DNA of 43,352 nt from Micromonospora sp. 15K316 (GCF_004348525.1 NZ_SMKG01000026.1:1-43352), one strand, 5' to 3'. Positions 7,445-16,067 are shown, counted from the stretch's first letter. Notes: a model not told the origin generated them from the sequence alone. Numbers and translations are program-made.

Positions 7445-7459
7445 GGTTGATCATCAACC
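7445..7459. promoter_or_regulatory. Perfect palindrome GGTTGATCATCAACC
   Basis: Seven-base arms around a central C, directly beside the CRP-type site in the subtilase/sigma divergent gap. It looks like a dimeric regulator's operator; the regulator is unknown. Confidence 0.45.
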
Positions 7460-7460
7460 T

Positions 7461-7476
7461 TGTGACGAGCATCACA
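7461..7476. promoter_or_regulatory. CRP/FNR-family binding site, TGTGA-N6-TCACA
   Basis: TGTGACGAGCATCACA matches the full CRP consensus with a six-base spacer and no mismatch; actinobacterial Crp/GlxR-type proteins use the same motif. It sits 78 bases upstream of the subtilase start and 90 bases upstream of the sigma factor start, so it could control either or both. Confidence 0.65.
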
Positions 7477-7565
7477 ATCCGGCACCGCGCGGGTGGGGTC
7501 CCTCCCCCCGACCGGGTTGCATGCGGCGTGACCAGGGGACGAGGCTTCGAGGGGGCGCCGGTCGG

Positions 7566-8066
7566 ATGCGTGACGCTGAGGAGTTCGACGCCCTCTACGC
7601 GGCCTGCGCGGGCCGGATCGTGGGCCACGTCTACCTGCTGACCGGCAACCTCAACGAGGCGGAGGACGCCGTCGCCGAGGCCTTCGTGCGGGCCTGGCAG
7701 CGCTGGCAGACGGTGCGGGAGGCGGACAGTCCGGAGGCGTGGGTGCGGCGCGTCGCCTCCCGGATCGCGGTGAGCAGCTGGCGCAAGGCGATGAACCGGA
7801 TCCGTGCGCACCACCGGGCCGCCGTCGAGCAGAGCGTTCCCGGCCTCGACGAGAACCACGTCGCGCTGCTGCAGGCGCTGCGGCGGTTGAGCGCCGACGA
7901 ACGCCGGGCCGTCGTGCTGCACCACCTGAACGATCTCACCGTCGCCCAGGTGGCGGCCGAGATGCAGCGGCCGGTCGGGACCGTCAAGACCTACCTTGCT
8001 CGCGGCCGCAGGGCGATGGCCGCGATGCTGACCGAGGAGCCCCAGGAGGAGGCGTCCCATGGCTGA
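7566..8066 (+). CDS. ECF-type (SigE-like) RNA polymerase sigma factor
   Basis: 166 residues from ATG 7566; an earlier in-frame ATG at 7521 lacks a ribosome binding site. Region 2 is visible as FDALYAACAGRIVGHVYLLTGN and NEAEDAVAEAFVRAWQRW. Region 4 is ALRRLSADERRAVVLHHLNDL followed by TVAQVAAEMQRPVGTVKTYL, the helix-turn-helix that reads the -35 element. No extra C-terminal SnoaL-like domain is present. The stop overlaps the start of the next gene by eight bases, which implies translational coupling with a membrane partner. Confidence 0.88.
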   Translation: MRDAEEFDALYAACAGRIVGHVYLLTGNLNEAEDAVAEAFVRAWQRWQTVREADSPEAWVRRVASRIAVSSWRKAMNRIRAHHRAAVEQSVPGLDENHVALLQALRRLSADERRAVVLHHLNDLTVAQVAAEMQRPVGTVKTYLARGRRAMAAMLTEEPQEEASHG

Positions 8067-8772
8067 TCCGCGCGACGACCTCACGGCCATCGCCGACGGG
8101 GCCCGTCGGACGACGAAGTTGCCCCCCGCGCAGACGCTGCGCGACCGTAGCGACAGGCGTCGCCGCCGTCGGACCGCCGTGACCGGCGTCGGCCTCGCCG
8201 CGCTCGCCCTGGTGATCGGGGCAGTGGTGGTGCAGGCGCGGGAGCAGGCGGTGGCGCCGGACCGGGGTGTGGTGGCCCCGGCGGGTCAGGTGCCGCCGTC
8301 GGCCGTCCCGTCCGTGACCGCGTCGGCGGGGCCGCGGGAGATCCTCACCGGCCGGCGGCAGGTCGCGATCGTGGTTCCCGGCATGAACCGGGCGATGCTG
8401 GCTATCGACCGCGACGGCGATCAGGTGCGGGCCACCACCGAGCGCGGCGTCGACGACCGGGCGCGGTGGGTCCTGCGGCCCGACGGGGACCGGTTCCGGA
8501 TCGTGCTCGCCGGGCCGGGAGGCGGCGGGCAGACCTGCATGACGGTCGTGCACGACGCCGCGCCGGGCAGCGTCCGCGTCCGGACCTGCGAACCGGGCGC
8601 GCAGACGCAGCTGTTCACGATCGAGCAGGAGGCCGACGGAAGCTTCTCGCTCTTCCAGGGCCGTCGTTACGTGCAGGTGGTCGACGGCACCAACGCACTG
8701 GTTCCCGACCTGCCGGAGGCGCTCACCACCACGTACGAGTTCGAGGACCGGGGTCCCGTCGTCGACGAGTAG
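8059..8772 (+). CDS. Membrane-anchored partner of the sigma factor, with ricin-like outer domain
   Basis: 237 residues. A ~35-residue basic cytosolic N-terminus is followed by one membrane helix (about residues 38-60, TGVGLAALALVIGAVVV), a proline-rich linker and a ~140-residue outer domain. That domain has repeated RWVL...GGGQTCMTVV, VRTCEPGAQTQLFTIEQ and FSLFQGRRYVQVVD segments, resembling a beta-trefoil lectin. The position, overlap and topology suggest an anti-sigma-like role, but the HxxxCxxC zinc anti-sigma motif is absent. I infer a sensor of sigma activity; lectin binding is untested. Confidence 0.65.
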   Translation: MADPRDDLTAIADGARRTTKLPPAQTLRDRSDRRRRRRTAVTGVGLAALALVIGAVVVQAREQAVAPDRGVVAPAGQVPPSAVPSVTASAGPREILTGRRQVAIVVPGMNRAMLAIDRDGDQVRATTERGVDDRARWVLRPDGDRFRIVLAGPGGGGQTCMTVVHDAAPGSVRVRTCEPGAQTQLFTIEQEADGSFSLFQGRRYVQVVDGTNALVPDLPEALTTTYEFEDRGPVVDE

Positions 8773-8913
8773 TCCGGAGGCGATCGATGCGCCCGACGCG
8801 GAGCTGGTCCGGCGCGCACTGCCAAGGCGCACACACCTCAGGCACGGCACCCCGGCCCGGACCCACCACCCGGGGGCCTACCTCACGGTCCGGAGGCCCT
8901 TACGAAACACGGG

Positions 8914-10944
8914 CTAGTAGCGCCCGCGCCCGAACGCATCGGCTACCCCCCAGCGCCCGGGGATATCAAGCAGTTCGATGCGTCCGATCTCTTCCGGCAC
9001 CGCGGGATCGACCAGCAGGTGTTCGCCGTGCGGTTCCATCCCGAGCATCGTGCGGAGAAGCAGCAGGGTCGCCCCGCTGGACCAGGCCTGTGGGCTGCAG
9101 GCGGTCGGATACTCGACCGGGTACTGGGTCAACTCGCGGTCGTACCCACCGAACGCCTCGGGCAGACGGCCCTGGAAGTACTGCGCGGCGTCGATGATTC
9201 CATGGGCGATATGGGCAGCTTCCTCCTTGAAGCCGTAGCGCCGCAAACCCAACGCGATCAACGAGTTATCGAAGGGCCAGACGGTGCCTACGTGGTACCC
9301 GACCGGGTTGTAACGCTCATCGCCCTCCGCCAACGTCCGCACACCCCACCCGGAAAACAGCCGCGGCCCGACCAGATGGGTTGCGACTTGCTCAGCCCGC
9401 GAGTCCTCCACGATGCCACTCCAGAGCAGATGACCGATGTTCGAGGAGAGCGCGTCGACTGGTTCGCCCTCGGTGTCGAGCGCGAGCGCATAGTACTGTC
9501 CGTCCTCGATCCAGAAGTCACGGTTGAACCGATGCTTGAGGTTCTCCGCCTCCCGTTCCAGCCGATCTGCGAGCGCCGGGTCGTCCCAGAAGTTGCGGGC
9601 GAGGCGAGCGGCGCGCAATTTCGCGTCGTACGCGTATCCCTGGACCTCGCAGGTTGCCCGCGGAAAATCAGGCAGCCTGCCGTCCCGATAGGAAATCGAG
9701 TCCCAGGAGTCCTTCCAACACTGGTTCACCAGCCCGGTCGCCTCGTTACGGCGCTTGTACCACACGTAACCGTTGCCCATCAGATCGCCGTACTCATCGA
9801 TCCACCCGAGAGCCGCGCGAGCGAAGTCCTCCGACTGGCGTACCAGTGCGCCGTCGCCGGTCCATCGCTCGTACTCGTCGAGGAGGATCAGGAAGAGTGG
9901 GGTCGAGTCGACGCTGCCGTAGTATGGCGAGTGCGGCTGCTCCTCGAACGCGGCTGATTCGCCGAGGCGCAACTCGTGCATTATTTTGCCGGGCTCCTCC
10001 TCGCGGAAGTCATCCAGCTTGCTGCCCTGCATGGACCCGAGGAGGCGCAAGGTTGTCGCGGCGAGTTCCGGTGTGAACGGTAACGCCTGCAGGCTGGTGA
10101 AGATGCTGTCGCGGCCGAAGAGCGTCATGAACCACGGCAGACCCGCGGCTGGCATCGTTCGACCGCCCGAGATGAGCGGCGTGTACCGCAACGCCGCGAG
10201 ATCAACGAGGCTGCGTCTGTACGTCATCGCCAACGGCTCGTAATCACATTCCAGGCGTGGTGTCCGGCTGAGCCACTCGTCCTGGTCCCTCCGGACTTCT
10301 GGCCGAGGTCGGCCGCGTTGGCCCTGCAGGCTGGTTCTGATTTCTCTACCGCGTCCCCCCAGCGCCTCGACGTGCAGACTCGTCTGCCAGGTGCCGTGCG
10401 GTTCAATGCGGACGGAGAACGTGAGACCATCCTCGTCGATCTGAGCGGGCGCGGTACTGGAGATGAGGGTTTCGCGCCGGAAGGTGTCTCGCTCGTAGCC
10501 CAACCGGAGGCGCCCGTCCTCAACCACTGCGTAGCGTTTCCCGGCCTTGTGCTTCCGCACGTTCTTGATCTCGAAGATGTCGGCGAAATCGCTGCCGACG
10601 TCGAGGCGGATGGTGAGGTCGACGGGCTTGCCCGTATGGTTGAAAATGCTCAACTGCTCTTCGAGGCTGCGTCCGATCTCCTGCTTGCGGATAACCGACA
10701 CCTTGGCGTCGACGTAGTGAGTAGGTTCTCCAGGGACCAGGAAGAACCGCGCCTCGAAATACTGCAGGTTGTCGACGGAAAGCGACTGGAGTCGTTCACC
10801 GTTGACGGTGAGACGCCAAGTCGACAGGAAGCGGGTGTCATACGAGAAGAATCCCGCCGGGAAGGTGGGGGACACCTCCATGTCGCCGCGCTCGTCGCTC
10901 ACGACGAAGGTGTTTCCGTCGAGGATACGAACGCGTTCGGTCAC
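8914..10944 (-). CDS. Glycogen-debranching-like enzyme (amylo-alpha-1,6-glucosidase family)
   Basis: 676 residues from GTG 10944. The N-terminal ~200 residues form a beta-rich domain (GNTFVVSDERGDM, FFSYDTRFLSTWRL) of the GDE_N_bis type. The rest is an (alpha/alpha)6 barrel with [48 protein letters not shown] and VWPFDNSLIALGLRRYG. Such enzymes hydrolyse branched alpha-glucans or related glycosides in the cytosol; no signal peptide is present. GTG overlaps the stop of the preceding gene. G+C is visibly lower than in neighbours, with more AT-ending codons, hinting at separate origin. Confidence 0.82.
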   Translation of the reverse strand: MTERVRILDGNTFVVSDERGDMEVSPTFPAGFFSYDTRFLSTWRLTVNGERLQSLSVDNLQYFEARFFLVPGEPTHYVDAKVSVIRKQEIGRSLEEQLSIFNHTGKPVDLTIRLDVGSDFADIFEIKNVRKHKAGKRYAVVEDGRLRLGYERDTFRRETLISSTAPAQIDEDGLTFSVRIEPHGTWQTSLHVEALGGRGREIRTSLQGQRGRPRPEVRRDQDEWLSRTPRLECDYEPLAMTYRRSLVDLAALRYTPLISGGRTMPAAGLPWFMTLFGRDSIFTSLQALPFTPELAATTLRLLGSMQGSKLDDFREEEPGKIMHELRLGESAAFEEQPHSPYYGSVDSTPLFLILLDEYERWTGDGALVRQSEDFARAALGWIDEYGDLMGNGYVWYKRRNEATGLVNQCWKDSWDSISYRDGRLPDFPRATCEVQGYAYDAKLRAARLARNFWDDPALADRLEREAENLKHRFNRDFWIEDGQYYALALDTEGEPVDALSSNIGHLLWSGIVEDSRAEQVATHLVGPRLFSGWGVRTLAEGDERYNPVGYHVGTVWPFDNSLIALGLRRYGFKEEAAHIAHGIIDAAQYFQGRLPEAFGGYDRELTQYPVEYPTACSPQAWSSGATLLLLRTMLGMEPHGEHLLVDPAVPEEIGRIELLDIPGRWGVADAFGRGRY

Positions 10945-11330
10945 CGCCGCCCCCTGGGGAAACGGGCGGCAGGCCGCGGATCATGCGCATCGGGCGGTCC
11001 TGGAAAAACCTTCGTGAGGAAGCGAAGCAGGAGCAGGTCGCCGTCACAGGTGAGTTGGTTGCGCAGCCATGCCGCCAGCGCGTTCACCTCACCGCTCGTG
11101 ATGCGGTCGAATAGGACGCGATCGGCGCGGACGACGCAGTCAGCGTGGCGCTCCTCCCGCGAAACACTGACGTCTCCCTTCGTGATTGCGAGTATCCAGT
11201 GGTCCGTCCGCCCCTCATGATCAAGGTCAAAGCGCATCACGCCGCTAACCTGCGCCAGCAGGCGCTCGTGCCCGCGCCGGCCAAGCTGATCGAAGAACTC
11301 ACCAGTTGGATCGGACATGTCCGAAAGCAT
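10941..11330 (-). CDS. SCP2 sterol-binding-like domain protein
   Basis: 129 residues starting at ATG 11330 (11318 is also possible). DPTGEFFDQLGRRGHERLL leads into VMRFDLDHEGRTDHWILAITKGDVSVSR and DCVVRADRVLFDRITSGEVNALAAWLR, the usual SCP2-like pattern of a beta sheet with a conserved G-D-V/SG-x-hydrophobic segment. These domains bind lipids or other hydrophobic ligands. The stop overlaps the debranching enzyme start (GTGA), so they form one operon, an odd pairing. Lower G+C like its partner. Confidence 0.7.
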   Translation of the reverse strand: MLSDMSDPTGEFFDQLGRRGHERLLAQVSGVMRFDLDHEGRTDHWILAITKGDVSVSREERHADCVVRADRVLFDRITSGEVNALAAWLRNQLTCDGDLLLLRFLTKVFPGPPDAHDPRPAARFPRGRR

Positions 11331-11420
11331 GGTGCGGGAGATGGTGGCTCCGCATCACCCGATGCGGGTGAGATCGGTACGAGGCGGTCTGGCGTTCGCG
11401 TGACCTCGTGAGTTGTCCGA

Positions 11421-12059
11421 TCAGCTCGGCCAGGGCGAACCGACGATGCGCTCGACCGTCGTCGAGCGCTGGAGGCCGGGGATGAAATGCTCGAGCACGT
11501 CGGAGCTGACGGTGCCGTTCGTGGTCTCGGGACGATCCTTCAGCCCGTCTACGCAGGCTCGCAGAAACTCGTTCTTGAAGTCACCTCGCGGGTGGACGGC
11601 GAGAATTTCGTCCAGCTGGTCGCGGTCCAGTCCCTCCAGGCCGAGGCCGATCACGTCGGTCAGGGCACCGAGGTGCGTGGTCGCGATTTCCGGGGCCATC
11701 CGCTCGGGGATGCCCGGGGTGGTGTGCAGCGCGATCGCCATCCACACGGTCTCGGCGGCGGCGGTCGAGAAACCCCGGTCCAGGAGGAACTTGCGCGCGT
11801 GGTCGGCGCCATCGACTTCGAAGCGCTGCACGACGTCGGAGAAGGGAGTCAGGAGGCCGACGTCATGGAACATGGCCGCCAGATAGAGCAGCTCCGGGTC
11901 CAGCTCCGCGCCGAGTCTGTGAGCGTGCATCAGACCGAAGAAGAAGACTCGCCGCGAGTGGTGGTAGATGACGGGACGTGTCGTCTCCCGGGCGATCCTG
12001 GTCGCTTCGGCGACCGCCGCTGTCTCAGGAATCTCCAACCCCGCGATGACCTCTGGCAT
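11421..12059 (-). CDS. HD-domain hydrolase, cyanamide-hydratase-like
   Basis: 212 residues from ATG 12059, preceded by GGAAAGG/AGAGG; a longer frame to 12155 lacks support. Metal ligands are visible: His34 in YHHSRRVFFFG, His65-Asp66 in AAMFHDVGLL, His112 in IALHTTPG and an Asp near 138 in TDVIGLGL. The HSxRV-FxFG pattern is typical of the Ddi2/cyanamide hydratase branch of HD proteins. The substrate is not predictable. It lies upstream of the SCP2/debranching pair in the same direction, with a 90-base gap. Confidence 0.8.
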   Translation of the reverse strand: MPEVIAGLEIPETAAVAEATRIARETTRPVIYHHSRRVFFFGLMHAHRLGAELDPELLYLAAMFHDVGLLTPFSDVVQRFEVDGADHARKFLLDRGFSTAAAETVWMAIALHTTPGIPERMAPEIATTHLGALTDVIGLGLEGLDRDQLDEILAVHPRGDFKNEFLRACVDGLKDRPETTNGTVSSDVLEHFIPGLQRSTTVERIVGSPWPS

Positions 12060-12171
12060 GACCTCTGACCTTTCCGGGGAATGTCTGCGGACAGTTTTCC
12101 AATCTGCGTGCGTATCGATCACCGCTTCGCCGTGACGTGGAACAGCCCCACGCACTTTCTGGAAGCACGCC

Positions 12172-13983
12172 TCAGGCGGGCGCGTCGCGGATGGCGAGCG
12201 CGGCCTGCACGAGCGCCGCGTGCGTCAGCGTCTGCGGGTAGTTGCCGAGGTGGGTGCCGGTCGCCGGGTCCAGCTCTTCCGCGTAGAGGCCGAGTGGGCC
12301 GGCATGGTCGAGCATCGCCTGGAACAGCTGAAGCGCCTCGCCGCGCCGCCCGGTGCGGGCGAGCGCCTGAACGAGCCAGAACGAGCAGGGCAGGAACGCG
12401 CCTTCGCGGCCGGGAAGCCCGTCGCGGCCGGGCGGGTAGCGGTAGAGGAGCGGGCCGCCGGCGGAGAGCCGGTCGCGGATCGCGTCGATGGTGCCGCGTA
12501 CCCGGGGCGAGTCGATGCCGTCGAAGTTCAACAGCGGCAGGACGAGCAGGGCGGCGTCGAAGTCCTGGGAACCGTAGCTGCGTACGTAGCTGGCCGCCGC
12601 CGGGTCGAATCCGCGCGTGCGGACCTCGACGGCGATGGCCTCGCGGGTCTGCTGCCAGCGTCGCCGGCGGCGCTGCGACAGCGGGTGCGTGTCGGCGATG
12701 GCGAGGGCCCGGTCCAGGGCGAGCCAGCCCATGAGCTTGGAGTGGACGTGCTGGGCCGGTTCACGGACCTCCCAGATCCCGGCGTCGGGCTCCTGCCAGC
12801 AATAGCTGACCACGTCGGCGAATCCCCGTACCGCCCGCCACGTCTCCGTGTTGAGGCGCCCCCCGGCCTGCACGAACGCCCAGGCGGCGTCGATCACCCA
12901 GCCGTACCCGTCGAGCTGGTGCTGCGCGGCGGCGGCGTTACCGGTCCGGACCGGAGCGCTGCCGCGGTAACCGGGCCAGCCGGGTACCTCCCGTTCCCGG
13001 GGCACGGTGCGCCCGTAGAGGGTGAGCAGCGCCGGCAGGCGTGGGCGCTGCAACCGGCTGGCGTGCAGCAGCCAGGCGAGGAACCCGCGAGCTTCCTCGG
13101 GTTTGCCCACGCTGAGGAAGGCGCTGACGCCGATGCTGGCGTCCCGGGGCCAGACGTAGCGGTAGTCCCAGTTGCGCATCCCGCCGGGATCCTCGGGCAG
13201 TGACGTGGTGGGTGCCGCCACCGGCGCCCGTGAGGGCGAGTAGGTCAGCAGCCGCAGGGTGAGCAGGCTTCGTACGACGTGTTCCCGGAACGGCAGTGAC
13301 TCGTCGATCTCGGCGGTCCAGGTTCGCCACCGCTGTTCGTCCTCGACGAGCAGGTCCCAGGCCGCTGCCGGGTCCACGTGGATCAGTGGTTCGCGGTAGG
13401 CCACGGCCAACACCAGGGTGAGCGGACGACCAGGGTCGACAGTGATCCGGGTGAGTCGGCCCGGTTCGACGGCGAGGTCGCGCGTGCCGCCCAACGAGAC
13501 CGCCAACGCCCCCCACTGGCACACCAGGCCCTGACGCCGCCGGTGGACCCGGGGCCGTTGGTGGTGTTCGCCGTGGCGGGGGTCGAACTCGACGACGGCG
13601 TCGATCGGCGCGTCCTCGGCCGACAGCCGCCGCACGATCAGCGTCGTGGGCAGGAGGCGGCCGCCGACCTCGGCCACCATGGCCTCGGTGAGGGTGAGCC
13701 GCCCGGCGCCGACCGCCCAGGTCGTCTCCAGCGTGGCGGTGTGCTGCCGGTAACGCCGTTCGACCACCGGAGCGGGTTCGGCGGGGCCGACCCGGAAGGT
13801 TCCCGCGTCGGGGCCGCCGACCAACCGGCCGAAGAGCGGCTCGCCGTCGAAACGCGGCACGCAGAGCCAGTCGACGCCGCCGTCGCCGGCGACGAGCGCG
13901 GCGGTGCGGGTGTCGCTGATCAGCCCGTAGTCGCTGATCGGCCTGGGCGGCCGGAGCCACGTCGGGTCGGGTCCACCGGTCAT
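12172..13983 (-). CDS. GH15-family glycosidase (trehalase/glucoamylase-like) with altered Y-G-E motif
   Basis: 603 residues. N-terminal beta-sandwich (ISDYGLISDTRTAALVAGDGGVDWLCVPRFD) and C-terminal (alpha/alpha)6 barrel with GMRNWDYRYVWPRDA and EELDPATGTHLGNYPQTLTH, standard for cytosolic actinobacterial GH15 enzymes acting on alpha-glucans or trehalose. The motif usually written D-x-Y-G-E-V-L-D reads LDGYGWVIDAAW here: Trp362 (codon 12898-12900) replaces the conserved Glu. The second GH15 protein in the window keeps its Glu. The enzyme may be inactive or altered in specificity. Confidence 0.85.
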   Translation of the reverse strand: MTGGPDPTWLRPPRPISDYGLISDTRTAALVAGDGGVDWLCVPRFDGEPLFGRLVGGPDAGTFRVGPAEPAPVVERRYRQHTATLETTWAVGAGRLTLTEAMVAEVGGRLLPTTLIVRRLSAEDAPIDAVVEFDPRHGEHHQRPRVHRRRQGLVCQWGALAVSLGGTRDLAVEPGRLTRITVDPGRPLTLVLAVAYREPLIHVDPAAAWDLLVEDEQRWRTWTAEIDESLPFREHVVRSLLTLRLLTYSPSRAPVAAPTTSLPEDPGGMRNWDYRYVWPRDASIGVSAFLSVGKPEEARGFLAWLLHASRLQRPRLPALLTLYGRTVPREREVPGWPGYRGSAPVRTGNAAAAQHQLDGYGWVIDAAWAFVQAGGRLNTETWRAVRGFADVVSYCWQEPDAGIWEVREPAQHVHSKLMGWLALDRALAIADTHPLSQRRRRRWQQTREAIAVEVRTRGFDPAAASYVRSYGSQDFDAALLVLPLLNFDGIDSPRVRGTIDAIRDRLSAGGPLLYRYPPGRDGLPGREGAFLPCSFWLVQALARTGRRGEALQLFQAMLDHAGPLGLYAEELDPATGTHLGNYPQTLTHAALVQAALAIRDAPA

Positions 13984-14029
13984 GGGAAAGCTCCTCGGGT
14001 CACGTGACCGGGTGCGCGGGCCGTCGCGG

Positions 14030-14506
14030 TCAGCCGGCCCGCAGCAGCAGCCCGAGGACCAGCCCGTAGAGGACGTGGACGACGGCCGCGACGGCGGGCG
14101 TCTGGTTGCCGTAGTTCAGGGCGAACAAGCCCGGCGGTTCCAGCACCGCGGTGCTGGCCAGGCCCGCCCGCTGGGAGGCCATGCGCGGGTGGACACCGGG
14201 CAGCAGCGGCAGCAGCACCGTCAGCGCGATCCCGACGTGGACGAAGCCGAGCAGCGCGCCGATCCACCAGGTGGCGTGACCCAACAGGGCGAAGGTGGCC
14301 GCGTAGCCGAGGGCGAAGCCCTGACCGACGCCGAGGTGCATGACGAACCCGATGACGCGGGCACGGTCGGGATCCTCGGTGACGAGGGTCCCGAGTGCCA
14401 GCGGAAAGTCGATGCGGGTGAGCCCGGCCAGCTGGGCGGCGGTCAGCGCTGCGGTCAGCGCGGTGGTGGCGACCAACCCGAACAGCGCCCATCCGGCCCA
14501 GTCCAT
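14030..14506 (-). CDS. Small integral membrane protein
   Basis: 158 residues with four hydrophobic segments: WALFGLVATTALTAALTAA, GFALGYAATFALLG, WWIGALLGFVHVGIALTVL and AVAAVVHVLYGLVLGLLL. A histidine in the second segment (GFVMHLGVGQG) and YGNQTP before the last are notable. I do not recognise a function. The GH15 gene starts 46 bases downstream in the same direction, so they may be co-transcribed. Confidence 0.7.
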   Translation of the reverse strand: MDWAGWALFGLVATTALTAALTAAQLAGLTRIDFPLALGTLVTEDPDRARVIGFVMHLGVGQGFALGYAATFALLGHATWWIGALLGFVHVGIALTVLLPLLPGVHPRMASQRAGLASTAVLEPPGLFALNYGNQTPAVAAVVHVLYGLVLGLLLRAG

Positions 14507-14507
14507 C

Positions 14508-14654
14508 TCAGTGGTGGGCGGCGCGCGGGTTCACGGCCGCCGCGCCGCCCGGGCTTTCCGCGCCGCACGGGAAACGTCCCCCGTACGGCCGGCTCCGGGG
14601 CACCGGGCGGTTCGGGGCCGTCGGCGCGGGGCGCGGCGGCGTTCTCGCGGTCAT
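14508..14654 (-). CDS. Possible 48-residue peptide upstream of the membrane protein
   Basis: An ATG at 14654 follows GAAGGACGG and opens MTARTPPRPAPTAPNRPVPR, a proline/arginine-rich peptide ending just before the next start (TGA-G-ATG). The spacing suggests a leader or coupled ORF. Composition is not diagnostic, so it may be chance. Confidence 0.25.
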   Translation of the reverse strand: MTARTPPRPAPTAPNRPVPRSRPYGGRFPCGAESPGGAAAVNPRAAHH

Positions 14655-14978
14655 CGGTCCGTCCTTCGGCTGGCCGGCGTGCGGCTGCGCGGCCGTGATC
14701 GGGGAGTCCCGCGTCGCACCACCGTCGGACGACCCTGGCCGCGCCGGTTTTTCACCATATGTCACCGCGCGGCGGTGTGTGGCCGGCTCGTCGAGACGCG
14801 ACCGACACCGGGCGAGCCGCGCACGCCGAGGCCGGGACCGGTCGGGCCGCGTCGCCGGCGCGACAGCAACACCACTCCCGTTGTGCGCCCGGACGCCGGT
14901 TTCCATTCACCGGCATGACGGGTGGGCCCCCTAGCGTCACCGGCTGACAGTTCGTCTCCGGCCGGATGAGTGGTGATC
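14655..14978. other. Divergent intergenic region
   Basis: 324 bases between the membrane-protein operon and the glycosyltransferase locus. I see no convincing gene on either strand and no clear promoter motif; it must contain the divergent promoters. Confidence 0.4.
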
Positions 14979-16067
14979 ATGTCATCGGCACCCGAAGTAA
15001 GCGTCGTCATCCCCACGTTCGCCCGCCCCGACCTGGTCACCCGGGCTGTCCGTAGCGTCCTGGCCCAGACGGTCACCGACATCGAGGTCATCGTCGTGAT
15101 TGACGGCCCCGACCAGGCGACCCAGGACGCGCTCGGCGGGATCGACGACCATCGCCTGCGGCTCGTGCAGCTCGCGCAGAAGGGCGGCGCCCCGAACGCC
15201 CGCAACGTGGGCGTGGCGCACGCCGCCGCGCCGTGGACGGCCCTGCTGGACGACGACGACGAGTGACTTCCGGAGAAGCTCGCGGTGCAGTTGGCGTACG
15301 CGCGGCAGGCCACCGCCGCGCTGCCGGTCATCGCCAGCCGGCTGGTCAACAAGACCCCGCGTGCCGAGTTCGTCATGCCCCGCCGCCTCCCGCTCGACGG
15401 CGAGCCGGTGTGCGAGTACCTCACCGTCCGGCGCGGTCTGTTCCACGGTGACGGGTTCATCCAGACCTCGACGATCATGGCGCCCACGTCGTTGCTGCGT
15501 CGGGTCCCGTTCACCGTGGGCCTGCGCCGCCAGCAGGAGCTCGACTGGACGCTGCGGGCGCTGGACCAGGACGGCGCCGACCTGGTCATCGCCGCCGAGC
15601 CGCTGGTGCTGTGGCACCAGGACGAGGACCGGCCGCGGATCAGCCTGAACTCGCCGTGGGAGGCGCAGCTGGAGTGGGTGCGCAAGATGCGCCCGCTGCT
15701 GACCCCGAAGGCGTACGCCGCCATCGTCATGAGCATCATCAGTTCGATGGCGGCGCCGACACGGAGTTTCCGCGTGTTCCGGATGCTGCTCGGCGACGCG
15801 CGACGGCACGGCCGGCCGAGCGCGATCGACTACCTGACGTTCTTCCAGATCTGGCTGATCCCACCGCAGCTGCGGCACACCCTGCGTGACCGGATCCTGA
15901 GCCGCCGACGCCCCGCCCCCGCACCGGACGCCGAGCCCGTCCCGGCCACCTCCGCGACGCGCGGCGGCGGGGTGCCGCCCGCCGACCACCCGGTCCGCAC
16001 GACAGCCGCCGCGCTGCCGGTGTCACCGGTACCGACGACCGGCCCGGGAAGCGATGTCCGGAGCTAA
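14979..16067 (+). pseudogene. Family 2 glycosyltransferase interrupted by an in-frame TGA
   Basis: The reading frame is continuous from ATG 14979 to 16067 except for one TGA at 15264-15266. The N-terminal part is a classic GT-A fold: EVSVVIPTFARPDLVTRAVRSVLAQT, then GGAPNARNVGVAHA and LLDDDDE, the metal-binding acidic motif. The stop follows DDDDE directly, where relatives have Trp (DDDEW), and the frame resumes with LPEKLAVQLAYARQ. TGG to TGA is one base change. The C-terminal part is intact to VRS. The stop overlaps the next gene by 14 bases. Pseudogene, sequencing error or stop read-through remain possible. Confidence 0.85.

Noticed and set aside
15264..15266. Selenocysteine insertion at the TGA of the glycosyltransferase
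   Set aside because: Relatives have Trp, not Cys, at this place, and I see no convincing SECIS-type hairpin directly downstream.
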